From Kitasatospora sp052076145 (GTDB taxonomy: Bacteria; Actinomycetota; Actinomycetes; Streptomycetales; Streptomycetaceae), in assembly GCF_052076145.1 (NCBI RefSeq), contig NZ_CP197246.1, positions 3,596,001-3,660,000 of the forward strand: 64,000 nucleotides of DNA, in the 5' to 3' direction. Positions 24,604-33,446 of this stretch are shown here, one piece after another. The notes under the pieces were generated by a model. That model ran no database searches, was not told where the DNA came from, and saw only the letters and a program-made list of their open reading frames with translations. The first letter of the stretch is position 1, and every line of letters begins with the position of its first letter. Both the position numbers and the translations under genes were made by a program.

Positions 24604-25944
24604 TCAGGCCCGGACGGCGCCGGTGACCAGCCAGGCACCGGTGCGGAAGCGGCGCCAGAGCAGGACGCCCCGGGTCAGCATGAAGAGGTTCATCGCCCCC
24701 CAGAGCGCCGCCAGCCCGCCGCCGAAGGCCGGGACGCAGAGCGCCACCGGGGCGAAGACCGCGAGGGTGCCGAGCATCGCCCAGGCCAGGTAGCTGCTGT
24801 CCCCGGCACCCATCAGCACCCCGTCCAGCACGAACACCAGCCCGCCCACCGGCTGGGTCAGCGCGGCCAGCAGCAGGGCCACCGACAGCTGGTGCCGGAC
24901 GGCGGGGTCGCCGGTGAACAGCGGCACGTAGAGCGGCCGCGCCAGCAGCATCAGCAGCCCGAGCACCACCCCCGCGCCGATGCCCCACTGCACCATCCGC
25001 CGCGCGGCGGCCCGGGTGCCGGGCACGTCCGCGGCCCCCAGGTACCGGCCGACGATGGCCTGGCCGGCGATCGCGATGGCGTCCAGGGCGAAGGACAGGA
25101 AGACCCAGATCGTCATGGTGATCTGGTGCGCGGCGATCTGCACGTCCCCGAGCCCGGCGGCGACGGCGGTGGCGATCATCAGCACGGCCCGCAGGCTCAG
25201 CGTACGGATCAGCAGCGGCCCGCCCGCCCTGGCGCAGGCCCGTATCCCGGCGGTGTCCGGGCGCAGGCTCGCGCCCTCGCGCCGCGCACCCCGGACGACC
25301 ACCAGCAGGTAGGCGGCGGCCATCCCGGTCTGGGCGAGCACGGTGCCCCAGGCGGACCCGGCGACCCCGAGCCCGGCGCCGTAGACCAGGCCGAGGTTCA
25401 GCAGGATGTTGGCGCCGAAGCCGCCGATCGCGACCAGCAGCGGCGTACGGGTGTCCTGGAAGCCGCGCAGCACGCCGGTCGCCGCCATCACCATGAGCAT
25501 CGCCGGGATGCCCAGCGCGCTGATACGCAGGTAGGTGACGGCGTACGGCGTGGCGGTGGGGGAGGCGCCGAGGGCGGCGGCGGCCTGCGGGGCGAGCAGC
25601 AGGGTGAGCGCGACCACCGCGCCGGAGAGCAGCAGGGCGAGCCAGATGCCGTCCATGCCCTGCTGGACGGCGGCCTGCCGGTCGCCGGCGCCGATCCGGC
25701 GGGCGACGGCGGCGGTGGTGGCGTACGCGAGGAAGACGAACACCCCGGTGACGGTGGAGAGCACGGCGGCGGCGACGCCGAAGCCGGCCAGCTGGGCGGT
25801 GCCGAGGTGGCCGACGATCGCGGAGTCGGCCATCAGGAAGAGCGGCTCGGCGACGAGCGCGCCGAAGGCCGGGAGGGCCAGGGCGAGGATCTCGCGGTCG
25901 TGGCGGCGGGGCTCCGGCTGCCGGCGGGCTGGGGCGGTGGTCAT
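24604..25944 (-). CDS. MATE family efflux transporter (DinF-like)
   Basis: This 446-residue protein has 12 membrane segments and the MATE/DinF core (ALPAFGALVAEPLFLMADSAIVGHLG). It probably exports drugs or metabolites using a cation gradient. ATG 25944 is chosen over a longer reading because it gives the usual short hydrophilic N-terminus. It is conserved between rplI and dnaB in streptomycetes. Confidence 0.88.
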   Translation of the reverse strand: MTTAPARRQPEPRRHDREILALALPAFGALVAEPLFLMADSAIVGHLGTAQLAGFGVAAAVLSTVTGVFVFLAYATTAAVARRIGAGDRQAAVQQGMDGIWLALLLSGAVVALTLLLAPQAAAALGASPTATPYAVTYLRISALGIPAMLMVMAATGVLRGFQDTRTPLLVAIGGFGANILLNLGLVYGAGLGVAGSAWGTVLAQTGMAAAYLLVVVRGARREGASLRPDTAGIRACARAGGPLLIRTLSLRAVLMIATAVAAGLGDVQIAAHQITMTIWVFLSFALDAIAIAGQAIVGRYLGAADVPGTRAAARRMVQWGIGAGVVLGLLMLLARPLYVPLFTGDPAVRHQLSVALLLAALTQPVGGLVFVLDGVLMGAGDSSYLAWAMLGTLAVFAPVALCVPAFGGGLAALWGAMNLFMLTRGVLLWRRFRTGAWLVTGAVRA

Positions 25945-26472
25945 CGGGCCAGCGTACTCATCCACAGGTAAGAGGTGCAATGCCTTGTTGATGCTTACCT
26001 GAAAGGGGGATAGGGCTGTGACCCGGGTGGGTCGTCGGAGTGGCGGCCAAGCTGTGTGAAGTATTTCTCATGCACAGCCGGTGGAAGGAGTAGTTGCAGG
26101 TCAGAGCGTTGACGCCGAGTAGATGGTGTGGTTATCCACAGTGATGTCCACAGAGTTGTGCACAGGTTCGAGGCAGTTACCCACAGCTGGGGGCCCGTCA
26201 TCCACATGCCCTGTGGATAACCATCTTGGCCGATCGACGTCCGGCCCCTTAGCGTGGACGCCTGCCCGCGGTTCGGTCCGGGCGACACCTGCCACCCGGT
26301 GCCGGATTTGTCCGCACGGTGGCGTATGAAGGAAGGTGCGCCACCGGCACGGTCGCGGCACCCTGTTCCACCTGCTCCATCTGTTCCACCAGCACTTCCC
26401 GCACCTCCTGTACGTCCTGCTCCACTCGCTCCACTCGCTCCACTCGCACCGCTCGCTGATCGGGGAACACGC
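25945..26472. promoter_or_regulatory. MATE-dnaB divergent region with DnaA-box-like cluster
   Basis: This 528-bp non-coding region contains at least seven 9-mers close to the streptomycete DnaA box TTGTCCACA. They are TCATCCACA (25958), TTATCCACA (26132), ATGTCCACA (26144), TTGTGCACA (26156), TTACCCACA (26177), TCATCCACA (26198) and TGTGGATAA (26212, minus strand). Six lie within 90 bp. Further on, a CTCCACTCG-type short tandem repeat (about 26420-26450) precedes the dnaB start. Confidence 0.6.
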
Positions 26473-29388
26473 GTGACCGGCCCCCAGTACGACGACCACG
26501 ACGTACCTCCGCCGCCGGAGGACGACTGGCAGCCGTCCGACGACGCCTTCCCCCCGGGGCCCTTCCCGGACGGGCCGGGCGACCGGCTGCCCGTGTCGCG
26601 CAAGGGCGGCGACGGCGGCAAGGGGGGCGGCAAGGGCTTCGGCGGCGGCGGTGGATCCGGCGGGTCCGGCGGGTCCGGCTCCGGCTCCGGGTCGGGCTAC
26701 GGCGGGAAGCGCAAGCGGGACGAGGACTCCGGCGCCGACCGCCAGCCCGCCGACGGCTTCGAGCGGGTGCCCCCGCAGGATCTCGCCGCCGAGCAGTCCG
26801 TCCTGGGTGGCATGCTGCTCTCCAAGGACGCCATCGCGGACGTCGTCGAGGTGCTCAAGCCGCTCGACTACTACCGCCCGGCCCACGAGCTGATCCACAG
26901 CGCGATCCTCGACCTCTACGCCCGGGGCGAGCCCGCCGACCCGATCACCGTCGCCAGCGAGCTCACCAAGCGCGGCGAGCTGACCCGGGTCGGCGGCCCC
27001 GGCTACCTGCACACCCTGGTCAACTCCGTCCCGACCGCGGCCAACGCCGAGTACTACGCCGAGATCGTCCACGAGCGCGCCGTCCTGCGCCGCCTGGTCG
27101 AGGCGGGCACCCGGATCGCCGGCATGGGATACGCCGCCGAGGGCGACGTCGACGAGATCGTCAACGCTGCCCAGGCCGAGATCTACGCCGTCACCGAGCA
27201 GCGCACCAGCGAGGACTACGCCCCCCTCGCCGACATCATGGAGGGCGCCCTCGACGAGATCGAGGCCATCGGCTCCCGCCAGGGCCAGATGTCCGGCGTC
27301 CCCACCGGCTTCGCCGACCTCGACGCGCTGACCAACGGCCTGCACCCGGGCCAGATGATCGTCATCGCGGCACGACCCGCCATGGGTAAGTGTGTCGCGG
27401 ACACGACAATGCTGGTGGAGTCGACCACCGGGGAGCGCGTCACCGTCGCGGACTTCGTACGCCGAGGTCAGGCCGGAGAGAAGCTCGAAGTCCACACGCT
27501 CGGGGACGACTGGAAGCTGCGCAGCATCCATCCCTCGGACTTCATCGACAACGGCCGCCGGTCCGTCCTGACGCTGACGACCCAGCTCGGACGCTCGATC
27601 ACCGCCACCCCGAACCATCCCTTCCGCACGCTGCGGGGATGGGTGCCGCTGGAAGAGCTGCGCCCGGGGGACCGGATCGCCGTGGCACGGGATCTCCCGG
27701 CCAGGGCATCGGCGGAGCTGCCCAGTGCGCTGGTGGCCCTCACGGGCTACCTGCTCGGTGATGGCTCGCTGCGGGGGGCCACACCTCACCTCACGGCCTG
27801 CTCGCCCGAGATCCGGGGCGACGCCGACGGTTGGGCGCGTCAGCTGATGTTGCGTCCGCACCACTCGGTGCTCCGTGACTGTGGCGACGTGGAGTGCTCC
27901 GAGGAGGCGGACGAAGGACATCAGCACCCTTCGCGGGTCTCCTTCCCCAGCGCCGTCCCGGGCGGGAACCAGCTCACCGAGCGCCTTGAGCAGTGGGGTC
28001 TGATGGGGGCGGGGAGCCACACCGAGTTCGTCCCCGAGGTCTTCTTCCGGCTGCCCGAGCAGCAGATCGCGCTCTTCCTCTCCCGCCTCTACGCCACCGA
28101 CGGCTGGGCCTCGGTGTCGAAGCCCGGCAACCAGCCGCAGGTCGGCTACTGCTCGGTGAGCGAGCGGCTCGCGCGCGATGTCGCGCACCTGCTGCTGCGG
28201 CTGGGCATCGTCGCCAAGGTGGTCCGCCGCACGGTGGAGTACCAGGGTGAGCGGCGTCCGGCGTTCCAGGTGCTGATCCACGACATCGACCAGATCCGTA
28301 CCTTTGCCGCCCGGGTCGGCATCTTCTCCAGGGAGCGGCAGCTCGCCGAGGTGCTGGTGAGCGTCGGCGAGCGGGTCGGTCAGCCGAATCTCGATCTGAT
28401 CCCCGCTGAGATCTGGGAGCTGGTCAAGGCCGAGAAGGGCGAGCTGAGCTGGGCCGAGGTGAGTGCCCGGACCGGCCGTCCGCGGAAGCACAACTGGCAT
28501 GTCGGGCAGCAACTGAGCAGGCACCGGTTGATGGAGCTCGCCAAGGCGCTGGACTCCCGCCCGCTGCTGGACATCGCCTCCTCCGATGTCCAGTGGGACA
28601 GGATCGAGTCGATCGTGCCGGCGGGCGAGGCGCAGGTGTACGACCTCACCGTCGACGGCACGCACAACTTCGTCGCCGACGACATCGTCGTCCACAACTC
28701 CACGCTCGCCCTGGACTTCTCGCGGGCCTGCTCGATCACCAACGGCCTGCCGAGCGTGATCTTCTCGCTCGAAATGGGGCGCAACGAGATCGCCATGCGT
28801 CTGCTCTCCGCCGAGGCCCGGGTCGCGCTGCACCACATGCGTTCGGGCAACATGACGGACGACGACTGGACGCGCGTCGCCCGGCGGATGCCGGACGTCA
28901 CGGCGGCGCCGCTGTACATCGACGACTCGCCGAACCTGTCGATGATGGAGATCCGCGCCAAGTGCCGGCGGCTGAAGCAGCGGGCCGACCTCAAGCTGGT
29001 GGTCATCGACTACCTCCAGCTGATGCAGTCCGGCGGCTCGCGGCGCGCCGAGAGCCGGCAGCAGGAGGTCTCCGACATGTCGCGAAACCTGAAGCTGCTG
29101 GCCAAGGAGCTGGAAGTCCCGGTCATCGCCCTCTCCCAGCTGAACCGTGGCCCTGAACAGCGCACCGACAAGAAGCCGATGGTCTCCGACCTCCGCGAAT
29201 CCGGCTCCATCGAGCAGGACGCCGACATGGTCATCCTGCTCCACCGCGAGGACGCCTACGAGAAGGAGTCCCCCCGAGCCGGCGAGGCCGACCTGATCGT
29301 CGCCAAGCACCGTAACGGCCCGACCGCCACCATCACCGTCGCCTTCCAGGGCCACTACTCCCGCTTCGTCGACATGACGCGGGAGTGA
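26473..29388 (+). CDS. dnaB: replicative DNA helicase DnaB with intein
   Basis: The 971-residue precursor comprises a Gly-rich disordered start, the DnaB N-terminal domain (from about 100: PPQDLAAEQSVLGGML), the RecA-like motor beginning ARPAMGK, an intein at residues 307-742, and the rest of the motor (STLALDFSRA, LVVIDYLQLM, SQLNRGPEQR). Splicing would give a 535-residue helicase with an intact P-loop. GTG 26473 is chosen because the upstream reading is low-complexity and unlike the family. DnaB unwinds DNA at the fork, and DnaA-box-like repeats upstream suggest control linked to initiation. Confidence 0.95.
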   Translation: MTGPQYDDHDVPPPPEDDWQPSDDAFPPGPFPDGPGDRLPVSRKGGDGGKGGGKGFGGGGGSGGSGGSGSGSGSGYGGKRKRDEDSGADRQPADGFERVPPQDLAAEQSVLGGMLLSKDAIADVVEVLKPLDYYRPAHELIHSAILDLYARGEPADPITVASELTKRGELTRVGGPGYLHTLVNSVPTAANAEYYAEIVHERAVLRRLVEAGTRIAGMGYAAEGDVDEIVNAAQAEIYAVTEQRTSEDYAPLADIMEGALDEIEAIGSRQGQMSGVPTGFADLDALTNGLHPGQMIVIAARPAMGKCVADTTMLVESTTGERVTVADFVRRGQAGEKLEVHTLGDDWKLRSIHPSDFIDNGRRSVLTLTTQLGRSITATPNHPFRTLRGWVPLEELRPGDRIAVARDLPARASAELPSALVALTGYLLGDGSLRGATPHLTACSPEIRGDADGWARQLMLRPHHSVLRDCGDVECSEEADEGHQHPSRVSFPSAVPGGNQLTERLEQWGLMGAGSHTEFVPEVFFRLPEQQIALFLSRLYATDGWASVSKPGNQPQVGYCSVSERLARDVAHLLLRLGIVAKVVRRTVEYQGERRPAFQVLIHDIDQIRTFAARVGIFSRERQLAEVLVSVGERVGQPNLDLIPAEIWELVKAEKGELSWAEVSARTGRPRKHNWHVGQQLSRHRLMELAKALDSRPLLDIASSDVQWDRIESIVPAGEAQVYDLTVDGTHNFVADDIVVHNSTLALDFSRACSITNGLPSVIFSLEMGRNEIAMRLLSAEARVALHHMRSGNMTDDDWTRVARRMPDVTAAPLYIDDSPNLSMMEIRAKCRRLKQRADLKLVVIDYLQLMQSGGSRRAESRQQEVSDMSRNLKLLAKELEVPVIALSQLNRGPEQRTDKKPMVSDLRESGSIEQDADMVILLHREDAYEKESPRAGEADLIVAKHRNGPTATITVAFQGHYSRFVDMTRE
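27391..28698 (+). mobile_element. DnaB intein with LAGLIDADG homing endonuclease
   Basis: The 436-residue element is inserted between Lys and Ser of the Walker A motif. It begins with Cys, has the block B TPNH motif, ends HN, and is followed by Ser as the +1 residue, so all splicing residues are present. Two LAGLIDADG-type motifs, GYLLGDGSL (Asp430) and RLYATDGWA (Asp543), both keep the catalytic Asp. The endonuclease therefore looks active. Block F is VYDLTVDGTHNFVADDIVVHN in outline. An active intein at an essential site is a self-spreading element. Confidence 0.95.
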
Positions 29389-29433
29389 CGCGGGTGGCTG
29401 GGGCAGCCTCGACCCGGCTGGGCCGGGGCTGCT

Positions 29434-29639
29434 GAACGCCGCTGGGTCGGCTGGCCAGCGACTGCCCTGCCTTGCTCATCCACGGAACCCTCAGCGACAC
29501 TCTCGCAGCGAAGCACGCGGAGGACATGGCGGCCCGCCGCCCCAACACCCGGCTCGTCGAGCTCCCGACCGGCCACACCGTCCACGAGACCCGACCCCGT
29601 GGGATTCGCAGCCACCGTGCGGAAGTTCCTCGAAACTCT
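29434..29639 (+). pseudogene. remnant of alpha/beta hydrolase C-terminus
   Basis: The frame after a TGA at 29433 reads CPALLIHGTLSDTL then RLVELPTGHTVHET, the last strand, acid region and catalytic-His loop (GHTVH) of an alpha/beta hydrolase. A frameshift near 29592 moves the true end (DPVGFAATVRKFLETL, stop about 29640) into another frame. The 5' two thirds of the gene are missing. It is a decayed fragment directly after dnaB. Confidence 0.65.
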
Positions 29640-29700
29640 GTGAGCGCAGCAGGGAACAGCAGACTCTGATGCCTCGGAACGCGGTGATTACCCTGAGGCG

Positions 29701-30294
29701 ATGACGACTACCGTGCTGTCGATTTCAGTGGGCGACACTCAGGGGCCACCGCTCCGGCCGTTGCCGATGAGGATCGCCGAACTGCTGCAGCGACTTGACG
29801 CCCCACCTCGGCTCGTTGCTCACCTTCGAGCAGTCCATGATGTCGCCTCGCAACTCATCGCCTGGGTCGAGCCGCAGTATCCTGCGCTGGTCTTCGACCG
29901 CGAGGCGGTGCTCTTCGGGGCGGCGACGCACGACATCGGCAAGACCGTGCATGCCGCTGAGCTGTCCGGCCCTGGTTCGGAACACGAAGAGGCCGGGCGA
30001 GAGCTCCTGTTGGCGCACGGGGTTAGCGCCGAGCTGGCCCGCTTCGCCGGCAGCCATGCCTCCTGGGACGTCCAGGGTGTCGGGATCGAGGATCTGCTCG
30101 TGAGCTTGGCCGACAAGATTTGGAAGAACAAGCGAGTCCCCGACCTGGAGGATCTCGTGGTGGTTGAGCTCTCCCGGAGCAGTGGCCGGGCTGCATGGGA
30201 GGAGTTCATGAATCTGGACGAGGTCCTCACCCGGGTCGGGGACGGATCCGATGAGCGGCTGGCCTTCCAGATGTCCTACCCGGTGCACAGCTGA
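29701..30294 (+). CDS. HD-domain phosphohydrolase
   Basis: This 197-residue protein has the HD-superfamily metal motif: His in LRAVHDVAS, His-Asp in GAATHDIGK, His in GSEHEEAG and a later His in GSHASW. It probably hydrolyses a nucleotide or phosphate ester; the substrate is unknown. ATG 29701 is used, and a start at 29767 is possible. It stands alone between a decayed gene and an inverted-repeat region, so it is accessory in character. Confidence 0.75.
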   Translation: MTTTVLSISVGDTQGPPLRPLPMRIAELLQRLDAPPRLVAHLRAVHDVASQLIAWVEPQYPALVFDREAVLFGAATHDIGKTVHAAELSGPGSEHEEAGRELLLAHGVSAELARFAGSHASWDVQGVGIEDLLVSLADKIWKNKRVPDLEDLVVVELSRSSGRAAWEEFMNLDEVLTRVGDGSDERLAFQMSYPVHS

Positions 30295-30360
30295 CGCTGA
30301 TCCGTGGCAGTCCCTGCCTCGGGTACTGAGTGCTGATTCAGTCTCAGGGGGGATGCCCGC

Positions 30361-30601
30361 TGCTCCGGCAGGCGCGGGAGAAGAAGAAACGATGCGCTGA
30401 GTGGGGAAGCCGAGCAGAGCCGGGCCCGGATCGAGGCGTGGCTGCGTACCTGCGCGCGGCGGCTGAATGGCGGCGCGGTCCAGGTGGGCGTTTCCGGGGG
30501 TGTGCTCGGGACCCGCGACGGGCAGAGGCTCCGGGGGTCGGGGACCGGCGGGCTCGGGGGTGGCCGGTTGTGTTTCTTCTTCTCTCGGACCTGCCGGAGC
30601 A
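30361..30601. repeat. imperfect terminal inverted repeats, small non-coding element
   Basis: TGCTCCGGCAGG-N5-GAGAAGAAGAAAC (30361-30390) recurs as its inverted complement at 30572-30601, about 180 bp apart. The space between is non-coding. Arms of this length around a small empty core look like a miniature inverted-repeat element. No convincing target-site duplication is seen. Confidence 0.5.
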
Positions 30602-30644
30602 ACAGGTCATGGGGGGTTGCCCCCGCTATCGGTGGTTCAACGGG

Positions 30645-31451
30645 TCAGGCGACGGCACCGAGGATGGGGGCCCAGGTGGGACCGGTGAGGACGGCGATTG
30701 CCTGCTGCTCGGAGAGCGGGGGTGCGGTGCGGGTCGGCTTCGGCACCTCGGCGCCGGTGCCGGCGCCGGTGCTGTTCCACTGGACCAGCTGGACCTGTGC
30801 GCCGGTCGACTTCAGGGTCACCGTGACCGTCCAGCGGCGGGTGCCGGTGTCGGCGACGCCGGCTGGGTGCCGGGCTGCGGCCTGCTCGGACATCACCACG
30901 GCCCCGCCGGGAACTGTGGCGCTGCTCGGCAGCTCGGTCACGGTGCAGCTGTCACCTGCGGGGCGCGCGGGGGTCTGCTCGCAGCTCAGCCCGTCGCCGT
31001 CCTTGAGCGGCAGCTTGAGCCGGACGGCCGAGACGCCGACCGAGGCGATGCCGTGCCCGTCGTCGAGGAGCAGCCCACCGTTGGCGACGTACCCGCTGTT
31101 CGGGTCCGAGGGGTTGTTGCTCTGCCCGGTCTCCTGGGTGAACCGGCCGCCGGGGAACGTCGTCTCCAGGGTCTTGATCATCTGGTTGCCGCTGATCGCC
31201 GAACGGGGCATCGCCAGCGCGACCGTCTCGAACTCGGAGCTGGAGTGTGTCCCGGGGAGTGCGCCGGGGCTCACCAGGCCGGCTGCCGCGAGTGCGGCGC
31301 AGGCGCTGACCCCGAGGACGACGCCTGCGCTGCGCCGACGCCGACGGCTGCGCCCTTGCGTGACGGCTGCGCCCAGGAGCGGGGTGAGATCGGGTTCGAT
31401 GGAGTCGGTCGTGCGGTCCAGGGCGTGTGCGAGGTCTGCTTCGAACGGCAT
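30645..31451 (-). CDS. membrane protein partnered with SigE-family sigma factor
   Basis: This 268-residue protein has a short acidic cytoplasmic segment, an Arg-rich stretch, one membrane helix (about 45-66) and an extracytoplasmic domain with two Cys (CEQTPARPAGDSC). ATG 31451 follows an AAAGGTG ribosome site. It lies directly downstream of a sigma-factor gene on the same strand, which suggests an anti-sigma or signal-reporting role, but no known anti-sigma motif is visible. Confidence 0.6.
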   Translation of the reverse strand: MPFEADLAHALDRTTDSIEPDLTPLLGAAVTQGRSRRRRRSAGVVLGVSACAALAAAGLVSPGALPGTHSSSEFETVALAMPRSAISGNQMIKTLETTFPGGRFTQETGQSNNPSDPNSGYVANGGLLLDDGHGIASVGVSAVRLKLPLKDGDGLSCEQTPARPAGDSCTVTELPSSATVPGGAVVMSEQAAARHPAGVADTGTRRWTVTVTLKSTGAQVQLVQWNSTGAGTGAEVPKPTRTAPPLSEQQAIAVLTGPTWAPILGAVA

Positions 31452-31518
31452 GCTGGTGTCACCTTTTCTGTCACTGATGGGGTGTTCGGGGCGGTTCTGA
31501 CCTGGGCCCACTGATGTG

Positions 31519-32025
31519 TCAGTGCAGGACCAGGTCGGACAGGCTGTCGCCGAGCAGTGCACGCACCCTGCCGAGTGCACGGGTGCCCTGGGAGCGGACC
31601 GCGCTGCTGCTCAGCTTGAGCATCTGGGCGGTCTCCTCGATGCTGCGGTCCTCCCAGTAGCGCAGCAGGAGCACCGCCCGGTCGCGGGGCGGGAGTTGGC
31701 CGAGCGCATCCAGCAGGGTCAGCCGCAGCGCGGTGTCCGGGCCGGCTGCTGCACCGTCGGGCAGGCTCCCCGTGGGGCGTTCTCCGGTGCTCCGCCGACG
31801 CCGCAGGCTGAGGAAGGTGCGGACCAGGACCGTCTGGGCGTAGGCCGCCGGGCTGTCCGCACGGGCCACCTTCTTCCAGTGCACGTACACCCGGCTGAGG
31901 GTCTCCTGGACCAGGTCCTCGGCGAGATGCGTGTCGCCGACCGCGAGGACGTACGCCGAGCGGTACAGCGCCTTCCCCCTCGCGGCCACGAACTCCAGGT
32001 ACTCATCCTCCTGTGCTGACTTCAC
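31519..32025 (-). CDS. SigE-family ECF sigma factor (actinobacterial type)
   Basis: This 168-residue protein from GTG 32025 has region 2 (LAEDLVQETLSRVYVHW) and region 4 (LPPRDRAVLLLRYWEDRSIEETAQML, then SAVRSQGTRALGRVR). The SQGTRAL segment is typical of the actinobacterial SigE-like group (not the mycobacterial SigE itself). It is followed by a one-helix membrane protein gene, 67 bp downstream. Confidence 0.82.
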   Translation of the reverse strand: MKSAQEDEYLEFVAARGKALYRSAYVLAVGDTHLAEDLVQETLSRVYVHWKKVARADSPAAYAQTVLVRTFLSLRRRRSTGERPTGSLPDGAAAGPDTALRLTLLDALGQLPPRDRAVLLLRYWEDRSIEETAQMLKLSSSAVRSQGTRALGRVRALLGDSLSDLVLH

Positions 32026-32158
32026 TCGGTTCCCGCCTGTTCCCTTGTTACGTGATCCCCGTGCATACCCCTGATGACTACGTGAGACGTCAGGATGTCG
32101 CGTCAGCGGAGCACTTTTGTACGGAGCCCGCCCCGGGGGCCGTGGGAGGATCGCGGCC

Positions 32159-32905
32159 ATGGGGTGGATCGAGGTCGCGGACGGGGTGTTCCGGCGGCGG
32201 TACGAGCCGTGTGACGTGACGGTGGGGGTGGTGGCAGGGGAGGGCGGGCTGCTGCTGGTGGACACCCGGTGCGGGTTGGCCGAGGCGCGGGAGGTGCGGG
32301 CGCAGCTGCGGGAGTTGTCGAGCGCACCGGTGCGGTGGGTGGTCAACACGCATGTGCACTTCGACCATGTCTGGGGGAACGCCGAGTTCGCCGCGCCGAG
32401 GCAGCTGCCGGCGGCGGAGATCTGGGCGCACCGGGCGGCGGTCGCGGCGATGCGGGCGGCGGCGGACGACCCGAGGGCGGCGGAGTTCCGGGCGTACCTG
32501 GCGGGGCGGGGGCCGGAGTGGGCGGCCAGGATCGCCGAGTTGGTGGAGGTGGCGCCCGATCGCGAGGTCGAGCGGGAGCACACCCTCGATCTGGGTGGCG
32601 GCCGGGTGGTCCAGCTGCGTCATCTGGGGCGTGGGCACACCGACGGTGATCTGGTGGTGCGGGTGCCGGACGCGGGTGTGGTGTTCGTCGGTGATCTGGT
32701 CGAGGAGTCGGGGCCTCCGGCCTTCGGGGCGGACTGCTTCCCGGGGGAGTGGGCGACGACGCTGGATGCGTTGGTGGCCTTCGCCGGGCCGGGTGCGGTC
32801 TTCGTGCCGGGGCACGGCGAGCCGGTGGGTGAGTCGTTCGTGCGCGGGCAGGCGGCGCACATCCGGGCGCTGGTGCTGGAGGGCCGGGTGGCGGCGGATG
32901 GGTGA
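32159..32905 (+). CDS. metallo-beta-lactamase fold hydrolase
   Basis: This 248-residue protein has the MBL metal motif His-Val-His-Phe-Asp-His (NTHVHFDHVWGN), GRGHTDGD, GDLVEE and a final PGHGEP. It probably binds two metal ions and hydrolyses a small ester or lactone. Its stop overlaps the start of the next gene by 8 bases, so it is the first member of a coupled three-gene unit with a sigma factor and an SRPBCC-like protein. Confidence 0.82.
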   Translation: MGWIEVADGVFRRRYEPCDVTVGVVAGEGGLLLVDTRCGLAEAREVRAQLRELSSAPVRWVVNTHVHFDHVWGNAEFAAPRQLPAAEIWAHRAAVAAMRAAADDPRAAEFRAYLAGRGPEWAARIAELVEVAPDREVEREHTLDLGGGRVVQLRHLGRGHTDGDLVVRVPDAGVVFVGDLVEESGPPAFGADCFPGEWATTLDALVAFAGPGAVFVPGHGEPVGESFVRGQAAHIRALVLEGRVAADG

Positions 32906-33446
32906 GGAGATGCGGCCCTGGGAGGTGGCGGCGCCGTTGGTGCGGGCGGCGCAGCGGGGGGATGCGCTGGCGATGGACGATCTGTTGAGGTTGGTGACTC
33001 CGTACGTGACGCGGCTCTGTGCGCCGATTGCTCCTCGGGACACGGCTGATGCGGTGCAGGAGTCGCTGTTGGCGGTCTTCCGTGGGCTGAAGGGCGTGCG
33101 GGAGCCGGTGGCGTTCTACGGGTGGGTGCGGTCGGTGACGGTGCGGGAGGCGGTGCGGGTGGCGCGGCGGACTTCGCAGGAGGTGGCGGCGGGCCCGGAG
33201 GAGATGGCCCGCATCGGTGACCGGCTGGCTGACCGGATGGCGGCGGTCGGGGGTGCCGAACTGGGCTCCGAGGTACGGGATCTGCTGGCGCGGATGCCGG
33301 TGCGGCACCGGGCGGTGCTCGTGCTGCGGGAGTTGGAGGGGTTGGACGAGCGGGGGACGGCCGAGGTGCTCGACATACCGGAGGGGACTGTGAAGTCACG
33401 GCTGAGCAGGGCCCGTTCCTCCTTCCGGAAGGCGTGGACGCGATGA
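32898..33446 (+). CDS. ECF-type RNA polymerase sigma factor
   Basis: This 182-residue protein has region 2 (ADAVQESLLAVFRGLKGVREPVAFYGWVR, as a loosely conserved core) and region 4 (MPVRHRAVLVLRELEGLDERGTAEVLDIP, then EGTVKSRLSRAR). No anti-sigma gene is adjacent; it is coupled on both sides (MBL hydrolase before, SRPBCC-like protein after, ATGA overlap). The neighbours may modulate it. Confidence 0.8.
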   Translation: MGEEMRPWEVAAPLVRAAQRGDALAMDDLLRLVTPYVTRLCAPIAPRDTADAVQESLLAVFRGLKGVREPVAFYGWVRSVTVREAVRVARRTSQEVAAGPEEMARIGDRLADRMAAVGGAELGSEVRDLLARMPVRHRAVLVLRELEGLDERGTAEVLDIPEGTVKSRLSRARSSFRKAWTR

